Of a DNA stretch of 64,000 bases, positions 9,809 to 19,510 are shown piece after piece; the stretch's first letter is position 1; every line of letters begins with the position of its first letter. The stretch comes from Planctomycetaceae bacterium. Lineage in GTDB: Bacteria; Planctomycetota; Planctomycetia; Planctomycetales; Planctomycetaceae. The stretch covers positions 93,310-157,309 of the forward strand of contig JAWKUA010000020.1 in NCBI GenBank assembly GCA_041398785.1, written 5' to 3'. The notes beneath the pieces are model-generated. The model was not told the DNA's origin, did no database searches, and worked only from the letters and a program-made list of their open reading frames with translations. A program made the translations under genes and the position numbers.

Positions 9809-10492
9809 ATGAAAGTGGAATCTTCGTCCGACAATGCCGAGGTCCTGAAACTTCGGAAACAGCGTGCGGCAAAGGTCGTGCGGCAACTGAAGAAGGAATT
9901 TCCGGTTGCCGAGTGTGCGCTGCACCATGAATCCGCGTTTCAGTTGCTCGTCGCCACCATCCTTTCCGCACAGTGCACGGACGAACGCGTCAACAAGGCG
10001 ACTCCCGAATTGTTCCGGCGGTTTCCCGACGCGGTCGCTCTGGCCGCATCAACGCAGGGTGATGTCGAGAGCATCGTGCGGCCACTCGGCTTCTTTCGAA
10101 ACAAGGCGGCTAACATCCGGGCGATGGCGAACACGCTTGTCCGGGACTTCGATGGAAAGATCCCCGAAGACATCGACCAACTGGTGACGCTGCCGGGTGT
10201 CGGCCGCAAGACGGCCAGCGTCGTTCTGGGAACGTGGTTCGGCATACCGTCCGGCGTGGTCGTCGATACTCATGTGCGGCGCATTTCCAACCTGCTGGGA
10301 TTGACGGAATCGCAGAATCCGGACGTTATCGAACGCGATCTGATGCACGTCCTTCCGAAAAAGGAGTGGATCGGGTACTCGCATCGCGTCATTTTGCACG
10401 GACGCGCAACGTGTGTGGCCCGTCGGCCCGGATGCCGGGAATGTGCGTTGCTGCGGATTTGTCCGCGGATCGGGCTGCCTCCGCTGGAATGA
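9809..10492 (+). CDS. nth: Endonuclease III, DNA glycosylase/AP lyase
   Basis: 227 residues, ATG start with GAAGGAT upstream. Base-excision repair enzyme for oxidised pyrimidines. The helix-hairpin-helix LPGVGRKTASVVL holds the Schiff-base Lys134, and the catalytic Asp153 lies in VVDTHVRR. The C-terminal 4Fe-4S cluster motif is complete: Cys202-X6-Cys209-X2-Cys212-X5-Cys218. All hallmark residues are present, and the length is close to the usual 210-220. The next gene starts 31 bp downstream, so nth and the K+ transporter gene may share a transcript. Confidence 0.96.
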   Translation: MKVESSSDNAEVLKLRKQRAAKVVRQLKKEFPVAECALHHESAFQLLVATILSAQCTDERVNKATPELFRRFPDAVALAASTQGDVESIVRPLGFFRNKAANIRAMANTLVRDFDGKIPEDIDQLVTLPGVGRKTASVVLGTWFGIPSGVVVDTHVRRISNLLGLTESQNPDVIERDLMHVLPKKEWIGYSHRVILHGRATCVARRPGCRECALLRICPRIGLPPLE

Positions 10493-10523
10493 CGTTTTCG
10501 CACAGTCGCAGTATGCTTCGCCC

Positions 10524-12353
10524 ATGCTTGAATCGCCTTCGCCGTCTTCTTCCGACGACCTGATTCACCGATTGCAGCAGACGCGACGCACCAGGTGGCG
10601 GGAGCGGCTGCTGCGCGGCGAATGGCTTGTGCTGGCGCTGGGAGTGTCCGGAGTACTGGTGCATGTCGGATTCGTCACGACGTCCGCGGAACGCGTTCGT
10701 GACCTGAATTCGCTGGCTGTGCTGGTGATGTGCCTGCTGTCAGTTTCGCGAATCGCCCGCTCGGCAATCGCAGTCCCCGGACACCATTCACCCCGGCTGC
10801 GAACCGCGCAATTGCTCGCCGTACCCGTCCTGTGGGGACTGGGACTTGCCGCCGGCACGCTGGTGCATGAACCGTCACCGGAACGAATGTCTCTTGCCGT
10901 GGGCTGGACCGAATGCATGATCGCGACGATGGCCGCGCTGGCCGTCCTCCGCGCGGTCCGGTCACTCGCCGCGCGAACTCACAACTCGGCGGTGCTGCTG
11001 GCAGGATCTTTCCTGCTGCTGATTACCGTCGGCACGTTGCTTCTGAAAATGCCGATGTGCGTCGCCGACGGCGCTCAGGGAGGATCACAATCGGCGGACT
11101 GGAACGTTGCTCTGTTCACGGCAACAAGCGCCAGTTGTGTCACGGGTCTGATCGTTGTGCCGACCGGAAGCCACTGGAGCCCCGTGGGACACGCGGTGAT
11201 CTTCACGCTGTTTCAGATCGGAGGACTCGGCATTCTGACATTCGGAGCCTTTGTCGCCGTCCTGAGCGGTCGGCGCGGGCTGCATTTTCGGGAAGCGCGG
11301 ACGCTGAGAGACATGCTGGATTCGGAGTCCGTCAAGGATTCTCGCATGCTGCTGCTGACCATCCTGCTGTTTACTTTGGCCACGGAACTTGTCGGAGCCT
11401 GCTGCCTGGCGGGCCTGTGGTCGGACAAGACACCGGGACAGCAGGCCTGGCACTCCGTGTTTCATTCCGTCAGCGCGTTTTGCAATGCGGGCTTCTCGCT
11501 GCAGGATGACGGCTTTCTGAACATGGGAGGTCACTGGCAGGTGTTCGGCCCGCTGACGTTTCTGATCATTCTGGGAGGACTGGGATTTCCGGTGATTCAG
11601 GATCTGGGTATCGCCATTCGAAACAACTGGCGACGAAGAACCAGACGGACGCTCTTTCTCAGCAACACCGCTCGTCAGCGCTTGTCGGTTCACAGCCGCC
11701 TGGTCCTTTGGTCAGCGCTTGTATTGCTGGTGATGGGAACGGTGAACTTCTTTTTTCTGGAATCGCTGCGAACCGAACCAGAAGAATCCACAGGTCGACG
11801 CATCGCCGACGCGTGGTTTCAGTCCGTGACATTTCGAACTGCCGGTTTTAACACCGTCGACCACGGTTCACTGTCGCCGGCCACGAAATTGATGGCCATC
11901 GTCCTGATGTTCATCGGGGCGGCTCCGGGATCAACCGGCGGCGGCGTCAAGACAGTCGTTTTCGCCATCACAATGCTGAACATCTACGCCGTGTGGCGAG
12001 GTCGCGATCGCGTTGAGGTTTTTGGTCGCTGCATTCCTGCCGAACAGGTTTCGCGGGCGCTTTCCATGATCGCCGTCGGACTGATTATCGTGCTGCTGAC
12101 CACTGGACTGCTGGTTGTCTTCGAACCCGAATCGACGCCCTTTCTGGATTTGCTGTATGAAGCCACAAGCGCGTTCGGCACGGTGGGAGTCTCCACCGGC
12201 GTCACCGGCAGCCTGAGCGTTCCGTCGCAACTTCTGATCGTGGTTGTCATGTTTCTGGGCCGAGTCGGACCGATCACGCTGTTGCTTGCCATGGCCGGCG
12301 CAGGCGATGCTCACAAGTACAGCTACCCAACGGAACGCGTTAGTCTGGGATAA
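10524..12353 (+). CDS. TrkH/KtrB-type potassium uptake membrane subunit
   Basis: About 609 residues from the ATG at 10524; an upstream in-frame ATG at 10413 would lie inside nth and is rejected. The four pore-loop repeats of the superfamily are readable: TATSASCVTGL, SVSAFCNAGFSL, QSVTFRTAGFNT and ATSAFGTVGVSTG, each with the filter glycine. About 150 N-terminal residues add extra hydrophobic helices before the first repeat. These ion channels need a cytoplasmic RCK subunit (TrkA or KtrA), and none lies in this window. It could import K+ with Na+ or H+ coupling; which subfamily it belongs to cannot be decided by eye. Confidence 0.9.
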   Translation: MLESPSPSSSDDLIHRLQQTRRTRWRERLLRGEWLVLALGVSGVLVHVGFVTTSAERVRDLNSLAVLVMCLLSVSRIARSAIAVPGHHSPRLRTAQLLAVPVLWGLGLAAGTLVHEPSPERMSLAVGWTECMIATMAALAVLRAVRSLAARTHNSAVLLAGSFLLLITVGTLLLKMPMCVADGAQGGSQSADWNVALFTATSASCVTGLIVVPTGSHWSPVGHAVIFTLFQIGGLGILTFGAFVAVLSGRRGLHFREARTLRDMLDSESVKDSRMLLLTILLFTLATELVGACCLAGLWSDKTPGQQAWHSVFHSVSAFCNAGFSLQDDGFLNMGGHWQVFGPLTFLIILGGLGFPVIQDLGIAIRNNWRRRTRRTLFLSNTARQRLSVHSRLVLWSALVLLVMGTVNFFFLESLRTEPEESTGRRIADAWFQSVTFRTAGFNTVDHGSLSPATKLMAIVLMFIGAAPGSTGGGVKTVVFAITMLNIYAVWRGRDRVEVFGRCIPAEQVSRALSMIAVGLIIVLLTTGLLVVFEPESTPFLDLLYEATSAFGTVGVSTGVTGSLSVPSQLLIVVVMFLGRVGPITLLLAMAGAGDAHKYSYPTERVSLG

Positions 12354-12751
12354 ACAAAGTACACCGGGCATCGACGGGGCTTCGGAGGATTCACGCGATC
12401 TGCACAGACTGACCCAAGCCGATCCAAAACGAAATCGGTATCAAGTCCCGGAAGTGGGGCGGCACCACGGCCATGACGAATCGCGGCCGGACACCACTCA
12501 GAGCGGCAATTTCCGCCGGAATGCGGCATCTCCTGCGTGCGTGACGGACGGCGCGTCGGAACTGACGTTGTGCTGGAATCCTTGAGACTCGTACGATGCA
12601 GGGTCATCGACCATGTGCGGCTTTTGTAGCCCATTTCGCCGCTCGTTTTTGCCGCTGACACGCGGTGCCGGTCGTTGTCCCGATCGCAATTGACGCGAAC
12701 GGGCAGGGCCATCGGAATGAAGCCAGGGTTGAGCAGGGAAGCGAAAACCTG
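12354..12751. other. Intergenic region, 398 bp, no gene seen
   Basis: It lies between the K+ transporter gene and the lipoprotein gene. No open frame with recognisable protein, no RNA gene and no clear hairpin was found. It presumably holds the promoter of the lipoprotein gene, whose ribosome-binding site (GCAGGGAAGCG) sits just before 12752. Confidence 0.4.
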
Positions 12752-14470
12752 ATGCGTTCACGTCGCGCAAAAATCAGCCGTTGCATCAAAGCGCAGGCTG
12801 TGTGCTGCGCGGTGGCGACGCTGATGATTTTCTGCGGCTGTCGCACCCTGGACCGTTCAGTGTTCAACAGAGGCGACGTCGCCACATCGGCGGAGTCCTC
12901 CACCGTACGACAGCAGGATTCCGCAGCGACCGGTTTCACGGACGACTCCGCCGATTCGCTGTACGCTGACAACGCAGTCCCGGCGCGTTATCCGGGGCAG
13001 AACTCGTTCGTTTCGCCACAGCCGGTTGTTCCGACCGCCAATTTGCAGCAGCCGGACTTCTCCGCACAGGCTTCGCCGCGACGCCGGGGCGCCGGACTTC
13101 CTGTCATTTCCAGCGGTCCGCCGTTCGGTGGACACGCCCTTAGCGAACTCAACTCCAAAGCAGGCGTTCCGTCCGGCGGGCGCGTGAAATTCGACGCTGC
13201 TGCCATTCGCCGGTTCCTGAACGAACAGTCCGCCAATGAGATGTCACAGGGAACCGTTCTCGACGACCTGCCGGAAACCATGGACGCGCGCGTCGTCGTC
13301 GCGACGCCTGCAAGTGACAACTACGAAAGTCCGGCGGCTCTCGCGACGGATGCGGCCCGTCAGCAGACCGGGTTCACTGCGGGCGATTTCCCTGCTGAAC
13401 CGCCGTTGGTAACAACACCACCGATTGTTGTGCCGGCGAACACACTTCCAACAGAGCGAGACGACAGCAACGGCGATCTGAAACTGCCGCCGAACGAAAT
13501 TCCGGCCGCGAACACGTCACCGGTGAATCAGCCAACGATGCTGGACCGCCTGCGCGGAATCTATGATCCGATTGAATCAAACTCCCGGCAGCTTTTTCGT
13601 CGACCGTTTCAGAAACTGCCGACTCCCTGGAGCATCCTGCGAGATCGCGACACGGCACCGGAGCTGCCCGTTCAGACTGCCGACGTCGCGGACGTTGTCG
13701 GAGGCGACGTGAATGCTTCGGCCATCGCGCCGGCAGCCGAATCCGCAGCGCCGGCACTGCTGGCGGAGCTGATTGAGCGAAAGCGGTTACAGTTGCAGGC
13801 GTGGCCGCGCATGGCAGATGGATCGCCGACGGAACCAGTTCGCTACCGGCAGGCGGAGATCGATCTGCGGCTGCTGTATCTGATCGCAAACCAGCCAGGC
13901 GCCGCCATTGAAGCCGTGGGAAGCCTGCCACCGTCGGAACAGGATTTCTGGCAGGAACTCGTCCTGGGTCTGTCGCAGTACCGCACCCGGGAAACCGGCA
14001 TGTCGCGCGAAGACCATCTGGCTGTCGTCATCGGACAACTGAATTCCGCGGTCGGCCACGCGCAATCGCTGTCGTCGCTGGTGATTCGTCGACTGGACTT
14101 CTGCAGCCGCATTGATGGTTTTGGACGGATTGAAGAATTTCCGTCTTCCGATTTCGATCCTGGCCAGCCCGTGCTGATCTATGCGGAACTGGAAAACGTG
14201 GGCAGTGAATTACGTCCCGGAGGCATGTATGCCACTCGGTTTTCCGCGCTGTTGCAGGTGTTTCGCAAAGGCGATGACGAACCCATTGAAACCATTGCGC
14301 TGAACGACATCGAAGACCAGACAGCGACTCAGCGGCGGGACTATTACCAAAGCTTCGAACTGACGATCCCCGCGCATCTGTGGGCGTCTCGCTATGAAAT
14401 CCGCCTGCGGCTGCGTGACCAGGTGACTCAGCGAGAAACTGTGGGAACCCTGGAATTCCAGGTGCGATAG
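12752..14470 (+). CDS. Planctomycete lipoprotein of unknown function
   Basis: 572 residues. The ATG at 12752 gives a basic n-region, a hydrophobic helix and a lipobox-like FCGC (Cys about residue 29), so it is probably a lipoprotein. Residues about 35-330 are low-complexity, Pro/Ala/Thr-rich and likely disordered. The C-terminal 220 residues look folded. They have a helical section (LLAELIERKRLQLQAWPRM, then a leucine-rich stretch) and a terminal beta-rich part ending in YEIRLRLRDQV. I recognise no family. It is convergent with the FAH-family gene, with only 15 bp between the stops. Envelope location is inferred from the signal only. Confidence 0.7.
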   Translation: MRSRRAKISRCIKAQAVCCAVATLMIFCGCRTLDRSVFNRGDVATSAESSTVRQQDSAATGFTDDSADSLYADNAVPARYPGQNSFVSPQPVVPTANLQQPDFSAQASPRRRGAGLPVISSGPPFGGHALSELNSKAGVPSGGRVKFDAAAIRRFLNEQSANEMSQGTVLDDLPETMDARVVVATPASDNYESPAALATDAARQQTGFTAGDFPAEPPLVTTPPIVVPANTLPTERDDSNGDLKLPPNEIPAANTSPVNQPTMLDRLRGIYDPIESNSRQLFRRPFQKLPTPWSILRDRDTAPELPVQTADVADVVGGDVNASAIAPAAESAAPALLAELIERKRLQLQAWPRMADGSPTEPVRYRQAEIDLRLLYLIANQPGAAIEAVGSLPPSEQDFWQELVLGLSQYRTRETGMSREDHLAVVIGQLNSAVGHAQSLSSLVIRRLDFCSRIDGFGRIEEFPSSDFDPGQPVLIYAELENVGSELRPGGMYATRFSALLQVFRKGDDEPIETIALNDIEDQTATQRRDYYQSFELTIPAHLWASRYEIRLRLRDQVTQRETVGTLEFQVR

Positions 14471-14485
14471 GCACCGAACCCGGGG

Positions 14486-15448
14486 CTATGTTGCAGCGTC
14501 TGCGGCACTTCTGACGATCGGATTGGTCAGAGTTCCGATACCGTGGATTGCAATCGACACGGTATCTCCGTCATGCAGCGTGAAGTCATCGTCCGGCACG
14601 ATGCCTGTCCCGGTCATCAGCATCGCTCCATGGGGAAAATCGCTCTCACGGAACAGCCACTTCGCCAGATCGTCGAACCTGCGAGCCATCTGTGACAAAT
14701 CCGTTGATCCGGAAAACACTTCCTGTCCGCTTCGGACGATCGACAGTTGAATCGTCGTCGCGGCTGGATCAAGCGGTTCGTCAGCGATCAGCACACAGGG
14801 CCCCAGACCGGCGCACTGTCGATAAACCTTGGCCTGTGGAAGATACAGCGGATTCTCGCCTTCGATATCGCGAGCCGACATGTCGTTGCCAATGGTATAG
14901 CCCACGATCGCGCCGGCCGGGTTGATGACGAGTGTGAATTCCGGTTCCGGCACGGACCAGTCGCTGTCGTATCGAACTCGCAGAGGCTGACCCGGTCCGG
15001 AGACACGCGAAGGTGTCGCCTTCATGAACAGTTCCGGACGATCGGCTGTGTACACCTTGTCGTAGTGCGACGCACCGCTTTCGGATTCCTCCATGCGAGC
15101 CACCTGACTTCGCTTATAGGTCACACCCGCTGCCCAGACTTCCTGTTGATCGATCGGAGCGGAGAATGTGACGTCCGAATGCGGGAGGGGCTTCGTGTCC
15201 GGCCGCAACAGAAACCTGGCCAGCCCGCCGGGATCATTGGAGTGCAGGATGTCGGCCAGCGAATGGCAGTTATCAATCTGCGACAGGTCGAGCGGCTGAA
15301 CCGTTTCAGCATGGACGGCCGCAACATGCGGAGTCCCGTCAGCAGTTCGAATTTTTGCAAGTCTCACGGGATACCGTGTCCTGTCTGCGTCGAAGTAACG
15401 AAATGAATTCCCTTCGCCCGATTGGTGAACCGTCAGGGACAGCACCAC
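14486..15448 (-). CDS. Fumarylacetoacetate hydrolase-family protein, 2-keto-3-deoxy-pentonate dehydratase-like
   Basis: 320 residues, GTG start at 15448. The FAH fold is shown by EPEFTLVIN (metal-ligand Glu, about 167-169) and by IGNDMSARDIEGENPLYLPQ. The latter resembles the NDV...ENPLYLPQAK signature of 2-dehydro-3-deoxy-D-arabinonate dehydratases. Such enzymes convert a 2-keto-3-deoxy-pentonate to 2-ketoglutarate semialdehyde in oxidative pentose degradation. The rest of that pathway is not in this window, so other acylpyruvase or dehydratase activities remain possible. It follows the pseudouridine synthase gene by 33 bp on the same strand and may be the last gene of that operon. Confidence 0.8.
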   Translation of the reverse strand: MVLSLTVHQSGEGNSFRYFDADRTRYPVRLAKIRTADGTPHVAAVHAETVQPLDLSQIDNCHSLADILHSNDPGGLARFLLRPDTKPLPHSDVTFSAPIDQQEVWAAGVTYKRSQVARMEESESGASHYDKVYTADRPELFMKATPSRVSGPGQPLRVRYDSDWSVPEPEFTLVINPAGAIVGYTIGNDMSARDIEGENPLYLPQAKVYRQCAGLGPCVLIADEPLDPAATTIQLSIVRSGQEVFSGSTDLSQMARRFDDLAKWLFRESDFPHGAMLMTGTGIVPDDDFTLHDGDTVSIAIHGIGTLTNPIVRSAADAAT

Positions 15449-15481
15449 AGAAGGTTGGGAGGCCTGCCCGTCAACCGGACG

Positions 15482-16582
15482 TCACACCTGCCGCAGCGCG
15501 TTGAGCGTGCGAACAAAATCCGGCGGGTATGGTGCTTCAATCGTCAGCGGTTTTCCACTGACCGGATGCTGAATTGTCAGCCGAAACGCGTGCAGTGCCT
15601 GCCGTTCAATCAGGACATCGTCGTCCGGCCCCGGCGACGATGCATCCGCCTGATTCGCACCGGCCAGATCGCGGCGCGTCAGGCGTGATTCGCCGATGTA
15701 CAGTTTGTCGGCGATGATCGGAGTTCCGATGTGTTGCATGTGAACACGAAGCTGATGCGTCCGTCCCGTGTGCGGATGCAGCTCCATCAGCGAATAGCCT
15801 GAAAACGCTTCGGCCACTTTGTAAAACGTCACAGCTTCGCGGGCGTTGCCGCCTTCGGAACAGACAGTCATCTTTTCGCGGATTCGCGGATGCACGCAGA
15901 CATAGGTGCGAATGAAGTCGGAGTTCAGTTCGGGATGGCCCCGAACAATGGCCCGATATTCCTTGGCCACCTCTCGATTCTCAAACTGCCGGCTGAGTCG
16001 CTGATGAATCTGGTTGTCCTTCGCGACCAGAATCACTCCCGTTGTGTCGCGATCCAGCCGATGCACGATCCCCGGTCGATGACGGCCGGCGACATCGCTG
16101 AGTTGATCGAAATGGAATTGTAAAGCAGCCGCCAGAGTGCCCGAATACGTGCCTCGACCCGGATGGACCACCATGCCGGCCGATTTGTTGATCACAACGA
16201 TCGCGTCGTCTTCGTACAGCACGTCGATCGGAATGTTTTCCGGTTTGAACTGGCGGCTTTCTGCTTCGGGCAGCCGCAGCGTGATGCGGTCATTCACTCG
16301 CAGCCGGCGCGACGGCCGGGCAGTCAGGCCGTTCAATAGAACATGGCCCGCTTCAATCGCGCGCTGAAGCTCGGCCCGGCTGTGATTGGCGAACAGACGG
16401 CTGAGATAGTGATCCAGCCGCCACCCGTGAGCCCTGGATTCAACGGTCAGATCGACCGCTTCGCCGGCAATGTTCGAAGGCAACTGCTGTTCGTCGTCAG
16501 TGTCGATGGAATTCCCGTCAGCATCAGGCGCGTCGCCGTCGGCTGGCTGCCGGGAACGCGGCAATTCGCCCGGCAACGTCAT
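15482..16582 (-). CDS. RluA/RluD-family pseudouridine synthase
   Basis: 366 residues. An N-terminal S4 RNA-binding domain (RLDHYLSRLF through VLLNG, about 55-115) precedes the synthase core. The catalytic motif HRLDRDTTG holds the nucleophilic Asp at about 177. VVHPGRGTYSGTLAAAL and HPHTGRTHQLRVH are also typical. RluD makes pseudouridines in helix 69 of 23S rRNA; RluA-type relatives target other sites, so the exact target is not assignable. The start overlaps the stop of the upstream membrane-protein gene by 4 bp (ATGA), showing translational coupling. An acidic N-terminal extension of about 45 residues is unusual. Confidence 0.92.
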   Translation of the reverse strand: MTLPGELPRSRQPADGDAPDADGNSIDTDDEQQLPSNIAGEAVDLTVESRAHGWRLDHYLSRLFANHSRAELQRAIEAGHVLLNGLTARPSRRLRVNDRITLRLPEAESRQFKPENIPIDVLYEDDAIVVINKSAGMVVHPGRGTYSGTLAAALQFHFDQLSDVAGRHRPGIVHRLDRDTTGVILVAKDNQIHQRLSRQFENREVAKEYRAIVRGHPELNSDFIRTYVCVHPRIREKMTVCSEGGNAREAVTFYKVAEAFSGYSLMELHPHTGRTHQLRVHMQHIGTPIIADKLYIGESRLTRRDLAGANQADASSPGPDDDVLIERQALHAFRLTIQHPVSGKPLTIEAPYPPDFVRTLNALRQV

Positions 16583-17625
16583 TCGTTCGACGGAGCCTTC
16601 TCGTCCTGCGGAGTCTCCGTTGCGGACTGAACGGCTTCGTCCGATGCAGGCGGGTCAACGGCCGCTTCTTTATCGGGTACCGATTCGTCTGCGGGTTCGT
16701 CGCCCGGCGTGACTTCGGGCGAAGACGATTCGTCATTCGGTGAGTCTGCCGGGTTCGCGTCTTCGGTCGAGCCAGTTTCCGGAGTCTTGACTTCCGGCGC
16801 AGTCCCTTCCGGCGCGGTGGCCGTGTCTGGCGCGGGAGCGGGCTGGTCGGTTGATTCTTTCTCCATGCCGGATATGCCACCCGATGGAGTCAACAGCGAC
16901 GGAAACTCGGGGATGTCGGGAACGAGTCCGGGACCGTCGGCGGGGGTTCGAAGAGCGTCTCCCGGCTTGGGATTCTGCTTATGAAACCAGGCATAGAATT
17001 CCTGCGTTTCCTTCTTCCCGAGCCGTTCGATTCTGGATTCGGCGTGCTTCTTCAGCATTCCGTCGGGAAACTGATTCAGCAGCGTTTTCCAGGCTTCGAC
17101 AGCGGCAGTTGTGGATTCCGGTGTTCCGTCGCAGCGAGCTTCCGCCAGTCGTGCCTGTCCAATCAGCACACGTTCGCGAATGGCAGCGTCGGTATCGCCG
17201 CTGTCGGCCAGTCGCTTGTAGGCGGTCTGCGCGTTATCCAGTTCTTCGATCGACGCCTGCCTGTCCGTGAACATCATGCTGATCGCGGTATCCAGCAGCC
17301 GGTCTGCCTGTCGCAGTCTCGCCCACGTTGCGATTTCCGTTCCGGGAAAGTTGTCGGCCACGTCGCGAAACAATTCCGGCTGAGACGTGTTGCTGCTGGA
17401 TGACGGCGATACCGCCGCCATCAATTCCCGCGAAGCATCAGCGTTCTCCGGCTGCATCCGTTGCACAAAAACGACGATGGCAGCGATCGCCAGAACCGCC
17501 GCGACCGAATAAATCAAGGCGGTTCCATACTGCTCAAAAAACGGTTTCGTTCGACGGAGCGCGAGTTCAAGCTGGGTCTGGTCGTGATGATGGCTGTAAT
17601 GTTTGTCCGACATGTCCTGGGACAT
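16579..17625 (-). CDS. YfgM-like single-pass membrane protein with helical-repeat domain
   Basis: 348 residues from the ATG at 17625; an ATG at 17613 is equally plausible and preceded by AGGA. A short His-rich cytoplasmic N-terminus (HYSHHHDQ) is followed by one membrane helix (about 32-54, ending VVFVQRM). A TPR-like helical domain (about 70-225) resembles the periplasmic part of YfgM/BamD-type proteins. The last 120 residues are acidic, Pro/Glu/Thr-rich and probably disordered. YfgM is an ancillary SecYEG/chaperone factor in E. coli; equivalence here is inference. Overlaps the RluD-type gene by 4 bp. Confidence 0.7.
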   Translation of the reverse strand: MSQDMSDKHYSHHHDQTQLELALRRTKPFFEQYGTALIYSVAAVLAIAAIVVFVQRMQPENADASRELMAAVSPSSSSNTSQPELFRDVADNFPGTEIATWARLRQADRLLDTAISMMFTDRQASIEELDNAQTAYKRLADSGDTDAAIRERVLIGQARLAEARCDGTPESTTAAVEAWKTLLNQFPDGMLKKHAESRIERLGKKETQEFYAWFHKQNPKPGDALRTPADGPGLVPDIPEFPSLLTPSGGISGMEKESTDQPAPAPDTATAPEGTAPEVKTPETGSTEDANPADSPNDESSSPEVTPGDEPADESVPDKEAAVDPPASDEAVQSATETPQDEKAPSNE

Positions 17626-17827
17626 CTTTCCGTGTGAGACTGATCCCGGCGGGGAAACCTGAACGGAACTCGTTTCCGCTACCCGGTTTCCGGCCAAAGG
17701 CGAAGTATAGGAACGCCGGGGAAATCCGGTCAAGCTGGGTCGCGGGCATGGAATTCGGGTGTCGGAAACTGCCCGAACGCGCGGCCCGCGGCGTTTCGAA
17801 TTCCGCATCGGCGCAGCGCGGCGCGTA

Positions 17828-19318
17828 TCAGTCCGCCGGAACGCAGCGGTTCAATGCCCACGCGCGCAGGGATTCGATCCGCTCGGCCATCAGAACCGAC
17901 AGCGGCCTGGTTTCCGCGACGGCTGCAAGGATGTCGTCCGTCGTCAGTTCACGGTCCGCGGCGAATGCTCGAAACAGCCCGGAAACGATGGCCTGTTCGA
18001 TTTCCGATCCTGTCAGATCCTTTGACGCGTCGGTCAGCTCGTCCAGATGGAATTGACTGTGATCCCGGCCGCGGCGTTTCAGATGGATCGAAAAAATCTG
18101 CCTGCGCGCGTCGACGCCGGGAAGATCGATGAAGAAAACTTCGTCGAATCGCCCCTTTCGCATCAGTTCCGGCGGCAGTGCCGAAATGTCGTTGGCCGTT
18201 GCAACGATGAAGATGGGTTCGCGATGATCCTGCATCCATGACAGCAGTGTTCCGAACATTCGCTGGGAAAGGCCGCCGTCCGCGGATGATGTCGCCGCCG
18301 ACGCAAACGCTTTCTCAATTTCGTCGATCCACAGCACGACGGGAGCCATCGCTTCGGCCTGCTGGATCGCCTGCCGCAACTGGTTCTCACTTTCGCCGAC
18401 ATACTTCTGATACAGCACGCCGGGATCAAGCCGCAGCAGCGGCATTTGCCAGTCGGCCGCAACGGCTTTTGCACACAGACTCTTGCCGCAGCCCGGAACG
18501 CCAAGCATCAGAACTCCGCGAGGCGGCTGGATGCCAAATTGTCGCGCCTTTTCTGTAAATCCGCCGCGACGCTGAGCCAGCCATTTCTTCAGGCCGTGCA
18601 GGCCGCCGACTTCGCTGATATCAAAGTCGATCGTCATCGATTCCAGCGAACCTGCGCTTTCCAGCAGTCGCCGCTTGGCATCAATCACCCGCTGCAGGTC
18701 GCTGGTGTTCAGTGTCTGATCGTCCAGAATGATGGACTCGACCACCTGGACAGCTTCGGACCGCGTAAGTCCGCGAAGGTTCAGCACGAGCTGTTCGAAT
18801 TCGGACTTCTTCAGTTCGGCGGACACGTCACCGCTGAGCGACCGTTTCAGTCGCTGGTACGTCGACTTCACTATGGCGTTGAGTTCGTCGGAATTCGGAA
18901 GCCCCGGACGCCACGGCACCGCCAGTCGCCGCACTCGCGGATGCAGCGATTCTTCGTCCAGCAGAATCAGGCAGGCTCGTTCTCCGTCGGTCTCGGCGAC
19001 AAAGTCCGCCAGCAGACGACGCACCAGCGGCTGAGTCGTAAACGGCGCGAGTCCCCGGAAACAGCCCACAAGAGGACGTTTCTGCCGAAGCAGGTGCTGC
19101 AAGGCTCGCTCGGGCTTTTCCGTCCCGGCGATGGGAGCGGGTTCCGGAGTAACCGGCGAGTAAACTTCGATGCCGCGCGACAGGGACCAGTCAAAAAGGT
19201 TGCGATCGAGTTCCTTCGCAATCTCGCTGATGGTCTCAAATTCCGTCGCTTCGTCGGTGCTGGCCAGGCTGATCAGCGTGTGCCGGCTGTTGATCAGCGA
19301 AAGCAGTTCATTCAGCAT
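17828..19318 (-). CDS. Ycf46-like AAA ATPase
   Basis: 496 residues. The N-terminal half (about 1-240) is a degenerate ATPase-like domain without a P-loop, as in Ycf46 proteins. The C-terminal AAA module has Walker A GVPGCGKS (about 271-278), pore-loop-like YVGESE, Walker B LWIDEIEKAF (about 327) and sensor-1 region IVATANDISALP. An arginine-finger region, RKGRFDEVFF, is also present. The family occurs in cyanobacteria, plastids and many bacteria and has been linked to carbon-uptake regulation and stress, but no general function is settled. About 200 bp separate it from the YfgM-like gene and from kdsB. Confidence 0.85.
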   Translation of the reverse strand: MLNELLSLINSRHTLISLASTDEATEFETISEIAKELDRNLFDWSLSRGIEVYSPVTPEPAPIAGTEKPERALQHLLRQKRPLVGCFRGLAPFTTQPLVRRLLADFVAETDGERACLILLDEESLHPRVRRLAVPWRPGLPNSDELNAIVKSTYQRLKRSLSGDVSAELKKSEFEQLVLNLRGLTRSEAVQVVESIILDDQTLNTSDLQRVIDAKRRLLESAGSLESMTIDFDISEVGGLHGLKKWLAQRRGGFTEKARQFGIQPPRGVLMLGVPGCGKSLCAKAVAADWQMPLLRLDPGVLYQKYVGESENQLRQAIQQAEAMAPVVLWIDEIEKAFASAATSSADGGLSQRMFGTLLSWMQDHREPIFIVATANDISALPPELMRKGRFDEVFFIDLPGVDARRQIFSIHLKRRGRDHSQFHLDELTDASKDLTGSEIEQAIVSGLFRAFAADRELTTDDILAAVAETRPLSVLMAERIESLRAWALNRCVPAD

Positions 19319-19510
19319 TCTGATCAGCCTCTGGCGCCTTTCGAATCGAATCGCATGGTCACGCAGCGTAGCGTTTCGCAGAATGGAACCGCAAACGGAT
19401 CGGGACTAAGCATTCTGTCATCCTGTGTCGCAATCCCGCAGCGCGACCCCGCCGCCGAGCGTGGAACAGATACCGGCGACAGGAACGCCAATCGACCAGG
19501 CTCGTGCGAT

